From positions 248,001-312,000 of the forward strand of contig WION01000021.1 of NCBI GenBank assembly GCA_015039365.1: DNA of 64,000 nucleotides. Reading direction: 5' to 3'. Below the pieces are notes generated by a model. The model did not search any database, had not been told where the DNA came from, and was given only the letters and a program-made list of their open reading frames with translations. A program made the translations under genes and the position numbers. Of the stretch, positions 48,723 through 59,038 are shown one piece after another; position 1 is the first letter of the stretch; each line of letters opens with the position of its first letter. This stretch comes from Amanita rubescens (taxonomy: Eukaryota > Basidiomycota > Agaricomycetes > Agaricales > Amanitaceae).

Positions 48723-49281
48723 ATGGACAACGCGGAATTTCATGCAGCGGTAACGCTTCTCAGTCCCAAGATACGCTCTACATTTGACTCATTCCATTCG
48801 TTTACCAGGTCTACGATACTGTCAGATTGATACCAGAACGCCGAGTGACTACATATGGCACGCCACAGACTGCTTTACTGCGTGTCAACCACGACTGAAT
48901 ACACGAACGAATTAGGTCATATAGCGAAGCTCATCGGGATGCCAAACCATGCCCGACTCGTCGGACAAGGTAAGTGCACACATTCTGTAAGGTAGATGTT
49001 GACAACAAGTGGTATTCGAAGCCCTCAAGTTCTTGTCACCGGAAACGAACCCACCTGTGCCGTGGCACAGAGTCATCAACTCGGCCGGAGCTATATCCTC
49101 AAGAGGACCTGGGACTGATGGGGCACAGCGTCAGCGAGAGGTATTAGAAGCGGAAGGCGTCCAAGTGACCACGGGAAGGACGGGAGAGTCGAGAATTGAT
49201 CTTGGCAGGTGGGGTTGGTTCCCGCAACCCAATGAGATCATCGAACAGCATGTTTCCGAAGATGACGTTGCTCAGCCTTGA
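48723..49281 (+). CDS. Alkyltransferase-like protein (Atl1/MGMT DNA-binding family)
   Basis: Four small exons (48723-48749, 48809-48857, 48916-48969, 49010-49281) give 133 residues: VYDTVRLIPERRVTTYG, HIAKLIGMPNHARLVGQ, then ETNPPVPWHRVINSAGAISS and QRQREVLEAEGVQV. This is the DNA-binding fold of O6-alkylguanine-DNA alkyltransferases, with Trp in the place of the acceptor Cys (PWHR for PCHR). That swap defines alkyltransferase-like proteins such as S. pombe Atl1, which bind O6-alkylguanine and hand it to nucleotide excision repair without removing the alkyl group. Joining TYG to HIAK requires a GC donor (G|GCACGC, 48858) paired with TTAG at 48915. With a canonical GT donor further down the conserved YGHIA would be lost. 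Confidence 0.88.
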
Positions 49282-49958
49282 AATGAAAATGCAGCTGATT
49301 TTGCAGACGACAAGATGATTGCATGACACGTTGATGATCGAGAACATCTTAACTCACTGCGCTATCAATGACAAGCGCTCTGGGACCAACCATAGGTGTT
49401 AGACAACTAGTGCCCCGCATGATCCTTTTCTTACACCCGCGCAAAATTGAATGGTTCCGTGCGAGACCGCATGTACTCGGGTGCGTCCAACCTCATGCAC
49501 CTAACCCTCCCAAGCTCAGTACTGGAAATCCACGCGAAAGACTCCAACACAACCTTCGACTGTCGGAGTGTGGATTATGAGGTGAGTGCTAGCGACACGA
49601 GCAATATGAATGGTGGTTCTTTAATGTCTTGTAGAAACGGTTAGAGATTCGGGATTGGTATGGCACAGGTTCGTGAGAAAGGTCACATGAGGATTTATTT
49701 TAGGAAGCAGAAGCGGTGGCCTTCCCCGAGTCCCTCGGCCGCGAGACGACTCTCGGAAGCCTCTGCGATGCCTTCATCGCCTGCGTCTTCACCGTTCTCC
49801 ACATTTTGCATGTATGCTTCTCGACGGTAAATGATATATTGTTTTTCTCCCATTTGGTGCTAATATAACGATTCAAGTTAAATATTAAATATTAAATATT
49901 AAATATTAAATATCGGGAGCTCGCGCACAAAAAGTTAAAAGGACGGCGTGGGAGGTGA
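49282..49958. other. Intergenic or 5' exons of the next gene
   Basis: Plus-strand readings VLEIHAKDSNTTFDC (about 49510-49560, ending at a GTGAGT) and SLGRETTLGSLCDAF with IACVFTVLHILH (about 49730-49812, ending at a GTATGC) look like exons but could not be joined in one frame. Confidence 0.35.
49878..49913. repeat. Heptamer microsatellite (TTAAATA)n
   Basis: About five uninterrupted copies of a 7-bp AT-only unit, probably within an intron or spacer. Confidence 0.95.
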
Positions 49959-51852
49959 ATGTCACCAGCGACACACCTTGGTCCTCATGTATGCTTCATG
50001 CCCTTGACTCTCATGCCAAATTCCACCTCTACAACCTCTGACGACCTGAGCACCCAGTTCATCACCTTCGGAAACAGCCTCATTCCAATCGGCGCGTTGA
50101 CGACTCTCATCGGGTCTGACATCGCCGAGACGCTCACGCTGGGAGAGAGAGGGCCAGCTGGTTTGGTCTGGTGCATCGCCAGTGTGTTCGGAGCCCCTTC
50201 TATCATCAAGGCTTGCATCAGCGGGGCATGTCCTGGGTGGCTCAGATCACTGCTGGGGTTGAGGAGTATTGCTTCTGATAGAGCGGTTGGGCTGGATTTA
50301 AAACTCGGGCGCAAATCCCGCTGGGCAATCAAAGTCCGGCACACTTTCCACGATGAACCATTGGGCGTATCTTGCGATGCAGAGGCTTTGCGGGTAGACT
50401 TTCTTTCTATCTTGTGGAGTCGCGAATGAATTATTTTACAGAAGGCACACAATGAAACCTTGTCGAGGGACCACCCCTCATGTACAGACGTCTATGCCTT
50501 TGACCGTTCGACCATGCGCATGGTTGAAGGGCTTCAGAAAACTCTTCCTGGTGATCCGCTCACCTGTCTACGCAGCTGCTCCACACGGGCCAGGCCCACA
50601 CCTAATGTATCGCGTCCGTACCACCATCCAGTCGTTGGCACTCGCATTGTCACTGCTTAAGTGCGTAGAACTGCATTACTACTGGACTAACGGCGCACAT
50701 CACCTGACGCTCATTTCGGCAATCCATTTCATGTTCTTCTTCGTCTCTGGGTGGATCCTTGCCTTTCGAGAACTGTTTCTTGCGCGGAGGCTCACTGATA
50801 TCGGGAACCTCGACACTATCATCGGCGTATTGCCCACATGGAAGAAGGCTGGCGGGGAGAAGAAGGTCGTCCTTGGTCTCCTTGCTGACCCAAGGACCTC
50901 GATCTGGTGGAGGCTCGTGTGGTCTATTGGCGGGCTTCTGCACATCGTCTCGCTCATCCTCACCTACTTCATATTGAGCAAGATGACTCCGGCATTTACA
51001 CTCGCGTGGGCAGGATTTCAGGTGACTTGGCTTGGCTGTCGCATCCTCACATACTACTTCACCGAGCGCATGGAGCCGATGGCCAATCTCATGATAGTAC
51101 GCCACCGGTGGCAAGATCTCGATGTTTTGATGAAGACCCGCGTCTTGAACCTCACTCTTGCTGCATGCGCAGTACCAGGCCCTCATCCACCCGCGCAGCA
51201 TAGAGACGTACGTGGACGACTCCTTCTCCCCACAGCACATCATGAACCTGCTCCGTAAGCCTCAGAGGCTGCAGATGTCGTGCGAAGCTCTCGCACGATT
51301 TCGACCCTGAACAGATCGAAATCAATTGAAATCGAGATCACTGCCGTGATCGGCGACACCGTGCTTTCGAGCGCCATGTGGATGGTTGGCTCGGACGTGT
51401 CCCCGATGGATATGTATGACACCTGCCTCGTTTTCCTTTCCTTTCCACCACCATCACCATTGCCATCTTCACCGTCCTTGGGCCCCCCGCCTGCACAATC
51501 CACATTTGCCATACCTGCTGCTCGCGTAGCACATAACGTCGACGAGATTAACCCACCCGACTCAGAGAACCACATCCCCGTCTTCGTGCCACGCGGCACC
51601 GGTAGAGACTCCGAGTACAGTCAAACCTGGTTGTACTGGATTCCCTGTGGCACCAATCGGTGGCTGCAGATCCGAAGCAAGGTCATGACAGTGTTGGGGC
51701 GCTGCACGGCGGAGGTGCTGGACGACGGACAGCTATCTGCAATACTCGAAGCTGGGAACTTGAATATCAGTTTAACACATGTGAAGGAGGTCAAGGAGAC
51801 TGTCAAGCTCTCTCGTGTTGGGGTTCGAAGCTCTGTCCAACCTATTACCTAA
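49959..51852 (+). CDS. Hypothetical multi-pass membrane protein, structure uncertain
   Basis: Several long plus-strand readings belong together: one with FITFGNSLIPIGALTTLIGS and GLVWCIASVFGAPSII (49959-50429), one with several hydrophobic segments (LISAIHFMFFFVSGWILAF, LVWSIGGLLHIVSLILTYFI, FTLAWAGFQVTWLGCRILTY; 50640-51175), a stretch in a different frame reading ALIHPRSIETYVDDSFSPQ (51170-51235), and a final soluble part with TWLYWIPCGTNRWLQIRSK (51280-51852). Codon use and hydrophobic pattern support a plasma-membrane or endomembrane protein, but splice sites could not be fixed and at least one frame change (near 51165-51180) may be a mutation. No family recognised. Confidence 0.5.
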
Positions 51853-52374
51853 GTAAGGACTGAATAACTAGTTATATATTCATACATACAGTAAGAATTG
51901 GAGAAGCATATGAATGAATGTATACCTGGCGAGAGTCGAGACATTGATACCAACTTGGATACAAAACATATGTATGAACCATGTTTCCCTTTTCATAGGA
52001 TGTATTCTACCCCTGTTCCAGGCGAAATCACGTCGACAGTCACTAGTCATAAGAGGGTCGTCACGATATAAAAGGTCTACTAGATTACTAGTAATTACTA
52101 ATTGACTAATCGACTAAATGTTGAATGCGTTTCCATACCTTGGATGACAGATGTTGACGTTGCTGCCCGCGCAATGCGATGTGCTACGTAAAGGACGTGT
52201 ATAGTGAGTCGGACTGTGACATTAGTAAAGCAAAGCAACATTTACTCGACACGCTGCCTATCACACTTATATATCAGATCAATTGCTAACGAACAGAAAC
52301 AATGGAATTTCTAGAAGTATAAAAAAGCGACGGGTCCAATTCAACGCTCGTCATCCCAAGTACCTCATTTCCAC
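51853..52374. other. Intergenic, no gene seen
   Basis: AT-rich flank between convergent genes; nothing recognised. Confidence 0.5.
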
Positions 52375-52999
52375 TCAGGCCAGATGTAATATCCACCTCT
52401 GATACGGGCTATTAGCTTCGCGATCATAAGGTTGGATGTCCACTCCACTCTCTGATACTTGGGTGACGACGACGCCATCAGGAGTACTGGGAACAAGTGA
52501 TTTGATCCTGCAAAAACAGAGCTTGTCAGAAATGAGGGTAAACAGTTCGCGCCTCGTGAAGAACGCACAGGAAGTCGGTGCGACTCTCATCAAGCACAAT
52601 TTTCCAGTGGAAAGGTTCCTCCTGTACTTTAAGAGAACCGGTTCCGGGGGGGCCGTTGGCAGCAAGATAGTAGCCTTCGATGGGAAGGCCCGGAATGCTG
52701 CCGATACCGGTGGAGCGAATCGCCCATTCCTCATGCCTCTTCTTAACTAGCTTCCACTGATCATCGTAATTCAATGAAAGTCGTATCAGAGAATCGGGGA
52801 GAGAGGATATCTTACACTTTTGGCCGCGCCTACAATGTTCCCTGGGCGTGCTGAGACTGAGAGGGTTTCAGTACAAATAGAAAACGTAGTAGCGCCACAA
52901 TGCCAACTCACCACTACTGTCGACAGCAGCCGTCAAGAGGAAGCCAGTTTTCACGTTCTTGATGGGAATGGCGTGGTGCGATTCAGGAAGGGTGGCCAT
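52375..52999 (-). CDS. Small beta-trefoil-like protein (ricin-B-lectin or protease-inhibitor type)
   Basis: Four exons give about 147 residues, starting MATLPESHHAIPIKNVKTG at 52999. Three copies of a W-x-[IL]-[VL] motif occur at the ends of successive thirds: SWKLVKK, HWKIVLD and RWILHLA, the last at the C-terminus. That threefold spacing is the mark of a beta-trefoil. Basidiomycete proteins of this size and fold include ricin-B-like lectins and I66 serine-protease inhibitors, which act in defence against fungus-feeding animals; which one applies cannot be told. No signal peptide, as usual for such cytosolic fruit-body proteins. Introns near 52911-52860, 52812-52755 and 52570-52510; the second uses AGT|GTAAGA as donor. 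Confidence 0.65.
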
Positions 53000-54404
53000 A
53001 GTTGAGTGTAGTAAGCGACTAGTGAAAACTCGAAGATGCTGGGGATAGAGAAATGAGATGTAGAAGCTTGCTGGGCTTAAATAGCACTGACTTTCGAGAT
53101 TGGATGCGGAGCAGGAAATAATAGTCACTGTTCACCGTCGTGCATCGTCCGGAACTGTTACCTCGCCGAGTGGTTGGTGCCTTCCCAGCGCCCATACTGG
53201 GGATGGTTTAGGCCGTTAGTGTCTACAATGGGGATGTTGATCTTAGTAGTTGGCCCATTTCAAGTTGACGACGGAGGGATGTGAGAAGTTCCCCACATTC
53301 AATACAGGGCCTAGGTCGGCATTCGCAAAAGCCGGTTCCGTCTCACGTCGTCAGTCTGTCACGGGTCGAATATAAACTTCGCAGGCTATATTCGGGGCAG
53401 CAGTGAGAGATTGAGTGATGAGTATTTAAGTATCTAGCCGAACACGACCGATCATTGATCATCGATCATGGCGCGACTCGTCGTAATCGATTCTTTTAGA
53501 GATTTACATTCTGAGCTAGGACTGAAGTATTATTATGGTGCCCAGCGGCTGACAATGCTCGTGCGCTGCGGGCCCTTGTACCGTTTCCGGTTTGAAGATA
53601 AGGAACGAGCTTGACAGAAGCAATGGTCGAGGTTGATTATCGGTGTCAGCTCCGTTAATTTGGGTCCGGGGTAAAGCAAAAATGGTAATAGAAAGAGGGT
53701 CAAAACGGTCGCACGGAAGGCATGACAGTCATAGAGCATAGGTGAAATGCAGCTTGCCAGTGGACATCGCGGACGACGTGGCCAGTAGCAGCATCACATT
53801 TTTCAAACTTGATGGCCACGGCGGCAACGATGGCGAGGAGGGAAGAGCTCCGAGTACAGAAACGGCAGTTTTCTGTTCTGTCCGCTCTGATAGGAGGCAT
53901 AACGCAATGTATTTGCGTAGCAGGAGGTATGAATTACCGGAGTCCAGAGAGTTCCTGAAGTTTGCACTGACACTTGGCTCATTATTCTATTCTTCTGGTC
54001 ATTGCAACGGGCGGGGAATCACCGAATTGCTCAGAGAAAAATCCCAGCAGACATTCGGTACGACCTTATTCTCCTATAAGGGCAGCAGAGAAAATATCCG
54101 ACCTTACCACCGTTCCCACATGTGGTCCTACGGTGACGTGTCAAACGATTTGTTGCGTTGCCTTCAGCGCTGCCACCGCCGGACTCGTTGTTTCTTGTAC
54201 TCGAGATGGTCGTTGGAGAAGTACCACGACTTCTGTAGATGCATAGCGTCATATCGACTAATACGGCGCTTTGGGCCGCCACTATCAATGGCGCAAGAAT
54301 TTATATAGCTGATGAATTGCACCGGCTTCACATCGTACGAGAGGAGTCCAGAATAATCGGTGGGTGGGAGCAGATTGGCGGAGTCGCGAAGAACCTTTGA
54401 ACGA
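53000..54404. other. Intergenic or decayed membrane-protein gene
   Basis: Minus-strand readings at 54031-54288 (with LMIVAAQSAVLVDMTLCIYR-like hydrophobic start), 53700-53900 (LLAIVAAVAIKFEKCDAATG) and 53533-53739 (LTLFLLPFLLYPG) suggest exons of a membrane protein, and a 188-codon ORF lies opposite on the plus strand (53742-54308). No frame could be followed across them and no family was recognised. Confidence 0.35.
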
Positions 54405-54413
54405 GTGACATGT
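54405..54413. repeat. Left 9-bp target-site duplication
   Basis: GTGACATGT, repeated exactly at 55239-55247, directly flanks the inverted-repeat element. Confidence 0.85.
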
Positions 54414-54507
54414 CAGACTCCTACCCAGTCCCTCGGTGCTGCGCTTGACGAGCTTAAGTAAGCGTTAACGCACCGGAGGGACTGGCTTTTAACACATGTA
54501 AACAAAA
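54414..54507 (+). repeat. Left terminal inverted repeat, 94 bp
   Basis: Identical to the reverse complement of 55145-55238. Within it, CAGTCCCTCGGTGC (54426 on) is echoed in near-inverted form by GCACCGGAGGGACTG (about 54470-54484), so each TIR can fold into its own hairpin. Confidence 0.9.
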
Positions 54508-54703
54508 GGTCTGCAATGCCGAGCGTCACACGTCGATCACATTCATTTGTCTTATCTTTGCATTCGTGTACGCTCCATACAGCTTAGTAGTGATGTATAA
54601 TTGTGATGAGGTTAGGAATGTTGTTGCTTCCATGCTCGTCTAGTTAAAGCTGGCCAGGGTGAGATTCGTCTATATATAAAACCTGTGATGTATAGTTACA
54701 ATT

Positions 54704-54782
54704 GGCTGTTTGGCTGAATGGTTGTTATGATGGTTTGTTTTTGCATGGCTTGGGGTTCAAATCCGGGCAGGCTCACCTTTTT
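54704..54782 (+). ncRNA. tRNA-like Pol III unit inside the transposon (plus strand)
   Basis: A-box match TGGCTGAATGG at 54711-54721, B-box match GGTTCAAATCC at 54754-54764, a T5 terminator at 54778-54782, and a TATATATAAA at 54671-54680, 24-33 bp upstream of the presumed RNA 5' end. The acceptor stem halves do not pair, so it is not a standard tRNA. It may be a decayed tRNA, a SINE-like head, or a Pol III-transcribed RNA of the element. Confidence 0.4.
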
Positions 54783-54870
54783 ATGCCTTCAGCATTAGCC
54801 ACCATAAGTCTCTGTGGCATTTTATTTGCATCTACGAGCATAGCACATAGTGACTATCTGTCTCATATAG

Positions 54871-54949
54871 AAAAAATGTGGTTGGTGCTGGAATTGAACC
54901 CTCAACCATACAAAAATAATTGAGAGTTTAACCACTCAGCCACAGAGGC
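54871..54949 (-). ncRNA. tRNA-like Pol III unit inside the transposon (minus strand)
   Basis: On the minus strand: GCCTCTG at 54949-54943, A-box TGGCTGAGTGG (54942-54932), a possible anticodon stem CTCAA/TTGAG, B-box GGTTCAATTCC (54900-54890) and a T6 run ending at 54871. The 5' GCCTCTG does not pair with the 3' ACCAACC, as if halves of two tRNAs had been joined. It faces the plus-strand unit. Confidence 0.4.
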
Positions 54950-55144
54950 AATTAAATTATGTATTCAAATGTATTACATATAGGACAATCTTGCTCCCCC
55001 AGCCCAAAAACCAGGCAATGTAGGGGAATAACAATATGTGATTTACTCAAGTCCTTTGACAATGCATGTAGAGAATACATAAAGTCGAGGAAGAATATTT
55101 CAGCATTAGTTAAGCGACGAGGTCACGTCACGTCGTGCCGAGCG

Positions 55145-55238
55145 TTTTGTTTACATGTGTTAAAAGCCAGTCCCTCCGGTGCGTTAACGCTTACTTAAGC
55201 TCGTCAAGCGCAGCACCGAGGGACTGGGTAGGAGTCTG
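55145..55238 (-). repeat. Right terminal inverted repeat, 94 bp
   Basis: Exact inverted copy of 54414-54507, followed by the right target-site duplication at 55239-55247. Confidence 0.9.
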
Positions 55239-55247
55239 GTGACATGT

Positions 55248-55721
55248 GTGTATTTCTCTATTTCCATATTTAGATGATGACGTACGTCGCCTCCTATCCT
55301 CTCACGAAAATACTGCCACGCGCTGAAAGAAAGGAACAAGATGTTGCGAGCCTATTACGTGATGCGACTTCTGCCCGATTACTTCGAACTGTACCGAAAA
55401 AAGGTCATTATTGTCTCGATCATCAAAAAGAAATGTGTTTCTTTTTATCAATTTGCGATCCGTGACCGCCTTGTCAAATATTCGAAAAGTATTCGAGAGG
55501 TTCTCCAGCACAAATACGAGTCAATACCGGCGAGTGACATCCGAGGACTTAGTCAGTCTACGGGCACACGATGGCGCAACCTGGCGCAAGCATTCAAGTC
55601 TCACTCAGCAAGCGTATTGTTGATTACCAACTCCTAGTATAAAGCATAGAGATGCATATAAGACACATCATCGATTCATCGCGTTTTACTTAACTGAAGA
55701 CTACGACCTGACGAGCATCAA
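55248..55721. other. Intergenic upstream of the first SDR gene
   Basis: Short ORFs only (55274-55465, 55341-55637); no domain. Probably includes the SDR promoter (TATAAGAC at about 55657). Confidence 0.45.
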
Positions 55722-56826
55722 ATGGCCTCCCTCGCGTATCGCCCCGTCATCATCGTTGCAGGTATGTCAGAGAGTGGTGTGATGCGACATGGCCTTACAT
55801 TCACGACAGGTTTGGGCACTGGTCAAGGAACTGGTGCATCTACTGCGTACGCGCGATTTTACATCTGACGACTTCAGTGGTTCATTTGGTTTATAGCCGC
55901 CTTTTTGCGAAATCTGGGTATAGTATTGCGTTGCTAGCACGTGGCGCAGATTCAGTGAATGCCCTCGCAAAAGAAATAACTGAGTCCGGCGGCGAGGTAC
56001 TTAACCCCTTTCTTGATATTCTTGGATATTGAGTGTCGTAGGCTGCCCCATTCCCAGTACAGAGCTATTCGCACGAAGAAATTTCTTCGACATGGTCCAA
56101 GATTCGAGAGCGATATCCCAAGCCAGCTTACTCTATTCGTGTAGCCGTTTTCAATGCTGCGTCAGCGGTTTGGAAGGGGTTCCTTGACATTACCCCTGGA
56201 GAGGTTCAGGATGTGCTCCAAACCAATGTAGCTGCTGCGTTCGCCTTTTCTAGGGAAGCTATTTTGGATTTCAAAGAGAACGAGATTCAAGAGCCGATTG
56301 GGAAAAGAGGGACATTGATTTTCACCGGTGCGACGGCAAGTGTCAGGGGCAATGTTGTTACCAGCGCCTTTGCCGCGGCGAAACATGGTCAAAGGGCTCT
56401 ATCACAGAGTTTGGCGAAAGAGTTTGGAAAGCAAAATATTCATGTTGCACACGTAAGAGCGGCATTTTCTCATTGAACCAAGCTAACCGGCGCCAGGCTA
56501 TAATTGACGGAGGTGCGACACGCGAAGACTCTTTGGTCAGGCGCTAATCTAGCACCCAGGCATTAAGACTGGAATTCAGATCGAGCGGCATGATGCTGAT
56601 TGGGCAGCAAATGCAAACCTTCGACTTGATCCTGACAGCATTGCCAAGGTGCGCTTTGCCGATGTATCAATGACGCGCCTTGAACAATCTTTTGCAGTCG
56701 TATCTTTATCTTGCCAACCAAGATAATTCTTCTTGGACCTGGGAATTGGACCGTAAGCAAGCATATCCAAATATTAGCAAGAAACTGACAAAAGTGATAG
56801 TTCGCCCCGCCCACGAGAAATGGTAG
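55722..56826 (+). CDS. Short-chain dehydrogenase-like protein (copy 1)
   Basis: Eight short exons joined by 45-60 nt introns give about 245 residues: MASLAYRPVIIVAG, LGTGQGTGAST (a variant of the NAD(P)-binding TGxxxGxG), RLFAKSGYSIALLARGADSV, VAVFNAASAVWKG (the NNAG position), LQTNVAAAFAFSREAI, LIFTGATASVRGN, SAFAAAKHGQRALSQSLAKE, and an end PAHEKW. All junctions restore frame. The usual catalytic Tyr of YxxxK is Phe (FAAAK), as in a known subgroup of SDR proteins, so ordinary reductase activity is doubtful. Substrate unknown; probably cytosolic. A close tandem copy follows at 57816-58941. Confidence 0.88.
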
Positions 56827-57815
56827 GAGGGTGCCTGCTATTACTAAGAGTAGTCATACAGGATTTGTAAGTTGATGATAGTAATGAATTCGGAATGATC
56901 CTAGCCTTGTCATTGTTGCCTTTGTGTTTCATTAAGCTCAAGCATTCGAACGCCACATGCTGATCAGGAATGGTCAGATCCGCAGCCGACAACGCCCAAA
57001 CGGCTTTTCGCCTCTGGCACTATTCGCACCGCTACTACTTTCACAGAGTGGGTCTGCTTTGGGTATAATTCTTTACATCTTGGACTTGTCGCGCATATGA
57101 CGTGACGGGGAATGCGGAAATCAGAGTGCCATAGCGACACGACTACAACGCTTGCAGCATTGAAATGAGTCGTTACTGTCAGAGGTGACGGAATCCGCGT
57201 GGTCAGCGGCATAGGTCGGCTCCATGGGGTATGATCTTACGAGATGAAATGAGAACGATCGTTTCGACTGGTTTCTGGGCAGATGGGGCAAAGAAAATTT
57301 GAACGAGATATTAATTTGCAGGGGACTCTGCGTGTTTTGTTATTTTCATACTTAGGCGTCGACGATCCCCTCTTGTATGAAATCATTGTGTGTTTGAGAA
57401 TTAATTTAACACACCTTGAAGTTAATAGATAGTGAGGTTGCGTGGATGCAACTCCAATGTATCTGCGACTTCGCATTCGTCACTACTTTGGACGGCACCG
57501 AAAAGCGGTCTCGAGTAATTCATCACAGGGAAGCGTGCCTTTTTCATGATTGATCATGATTGGCGATGGATCACATTCAAGAACTCCGGGGCTGGTTGGA
57601 GAGTCACTCCCCTGACAGTGATGACGTTGCGTAACGGCCGCTTAGTCAGCCCTCAGACCCTCTAATAAATAGCACCCCGAGACTGAGTGGTGAGCGCGAT
57701 GTCGTATCGATTATTGATTACTGTTTCTCAGCCAGTGTTATAAATCCTAGAGACGCAATTTGGACGTTTCATCGCTTTTTATTATAACTCAAGACTACAA
57801 TTCAACGAGTATCAA
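56827..57815. other. Intergenic between SDR copies
   Basis: No gene seen. The last 150 bp repeat the promoter layout of copy 1 (ACTCAAGACTACAATTCAACGAG against ACTGAAGACTACGACCTGACGAG), so the duplicated unit includes some 5' flank. Confidence 0.5.
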
Positions 57816-58941
57816 ATGGCTCCGACTCCGAGGCCCCTTGTGTATCACCCCGTCGTCGTCGTCGCAGGTATGTCAAAGAGTGGGATGATTCGATATTGCC
57901 TGACGTTCATGAAAGGTCTGGGCGCTGGTCATGGAACGGGTGCATCCATTGCGTACACATAATTATGCATTTGATAATTTCATCAGTTGACTTGGCTTAT
58001 AGCCGCATTTTCGCGAAAGCTGGATATAGTGTTGCGTTGCTAGCACGTGGCGCAGATTCCGTGAATGCCCTCGCGAAAGAAATCGGAGAATCAGGTGGAG
58101 AGGTGCTTTAAACCAGTTTTCTTGATTTCTTCAGACATTGAGTGTGGTAGGCTACCCCATTCCCAGTGCAGAGCTATTCGCACGAAGAAATTTCTTCAGC
58201 GTGGGCTAAAATTCGAGAACGATACCGCAGGCCGCTCTACTCCATTCGTGTGGCCGTTTTCAATGCTGGTTCAGCAGTTTGGAAGGGGTTCCTTGACATT
58301 ACCCCCGAGGATGTCCAGGACGTGCTCCAAACCAATGTAGCTGCTGCGTTTGCCTTTTCCAGGGAGGCTATCTTAGATTTCAAAGAGAACGAGATTCAAG
58401 AATATCTCGGAAAAAGAGGAACTTTGATTTTCACTGGCGCAACGGCCAGCCTCAGGGGCAACGTCCTTACTAGTGCATTTGCCGCGGCGAAACATGGACA
58501 AAGGGCTCTATCACAGAGTTTGGCGAAGGAGTTTGGAAAGCAAAATATTCATGTGGCATATGTAAGTGTGAATTTTGGAGGATCGACAGAACTAACTGAT
58601 GCTAGGCAATAATTGACGGAGGTGGGAAGATGTGGATTGTCTGTATTTGTGATGAGGCACTGATTTAAGAAACAGTCATTAAAACTGGGGCTCAGTTGGA
58701 GCTACGTGATGCTGACTGGGCGACAAATGCAAACGTCCGACTTGATCCTGACAGCATTGCCAAGGTGCGCTTGTTCGGTACGTTAATGAAACACGCTTTG
58801 AAAAATATTTTTAGGCGTATCTCTATCTTGCCAACCAAGATAGCTCTTCTTGGACCTGGGAATTAGACCGTAAGAGACATATCCAATATTCAGCAAGGCC
58901 TAACAGAAATGATAGTTCGCCCCGCTCACGAGAAATGGTAG
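57816..58941 (+). CDS. Short-chain dehydrogenase-like protein (copy 2)
   Basis: Same exon plan as copy 1, from MAPTPRPLVYHPVVVVAG through LGAGHGTGASI, RIFAKAGYSVALLARGADSV, SIRVAVFNAGSAVWKG, LQTNVAAAFAFSREAI, LIFTGATASLRGN, SAFAAAKHGQRALSQSLAKE to PAHEKW at 58941. Again FAAAK replaces YxxxK. Copy 2 keeps NAGSA where copy 1 has NAASA. The central exon is nearly identical between copies, while introns differ freely, consistent with a tandem duplication under coding constraint or later gene conversion. Confidence 0.88.
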
Positions 58942-59038
58942 TTGATGTCGAGTCATTAGTCACACTATTTTAAGCTGATGATGTAATAAAACCTAACCAT
59001 CGCCTTTTGTTAACCCTAACCTTGGGCTATCTCTGAAA

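Larger units (their letters stand above)
54414..55238. mobile_element. Non-autonomous DNA transposon with 94-bp perfect TIRs (Mutator-like)
   Basis: An 825-bp element bounded by perfect inverted repeats, 54414-54507 and 55145-55238, each starting CAGACTCCTACCCAGTCCCT when read inward. The ends are flanked by the direct repeat GTGACATGT. Long TIRs with a 9-bp target duplication are the signature of Mutator-like elements. No transposase ORF fits inside; the interior is AT-rich and carries two tRNA-like units in opposite orientation. It would need a transposase supplied from elsewhere. The identity of the two TIRs over 94 bp implies recent movement or strong constraint. Confidence 0.88.

Noticed and set aside
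54871..54949. Calling a normal tRNA gene
   Set aside because: A- and B-boxes are present but acceptor and T stems do not pair properly, so only a tRNA-like unit is reported.
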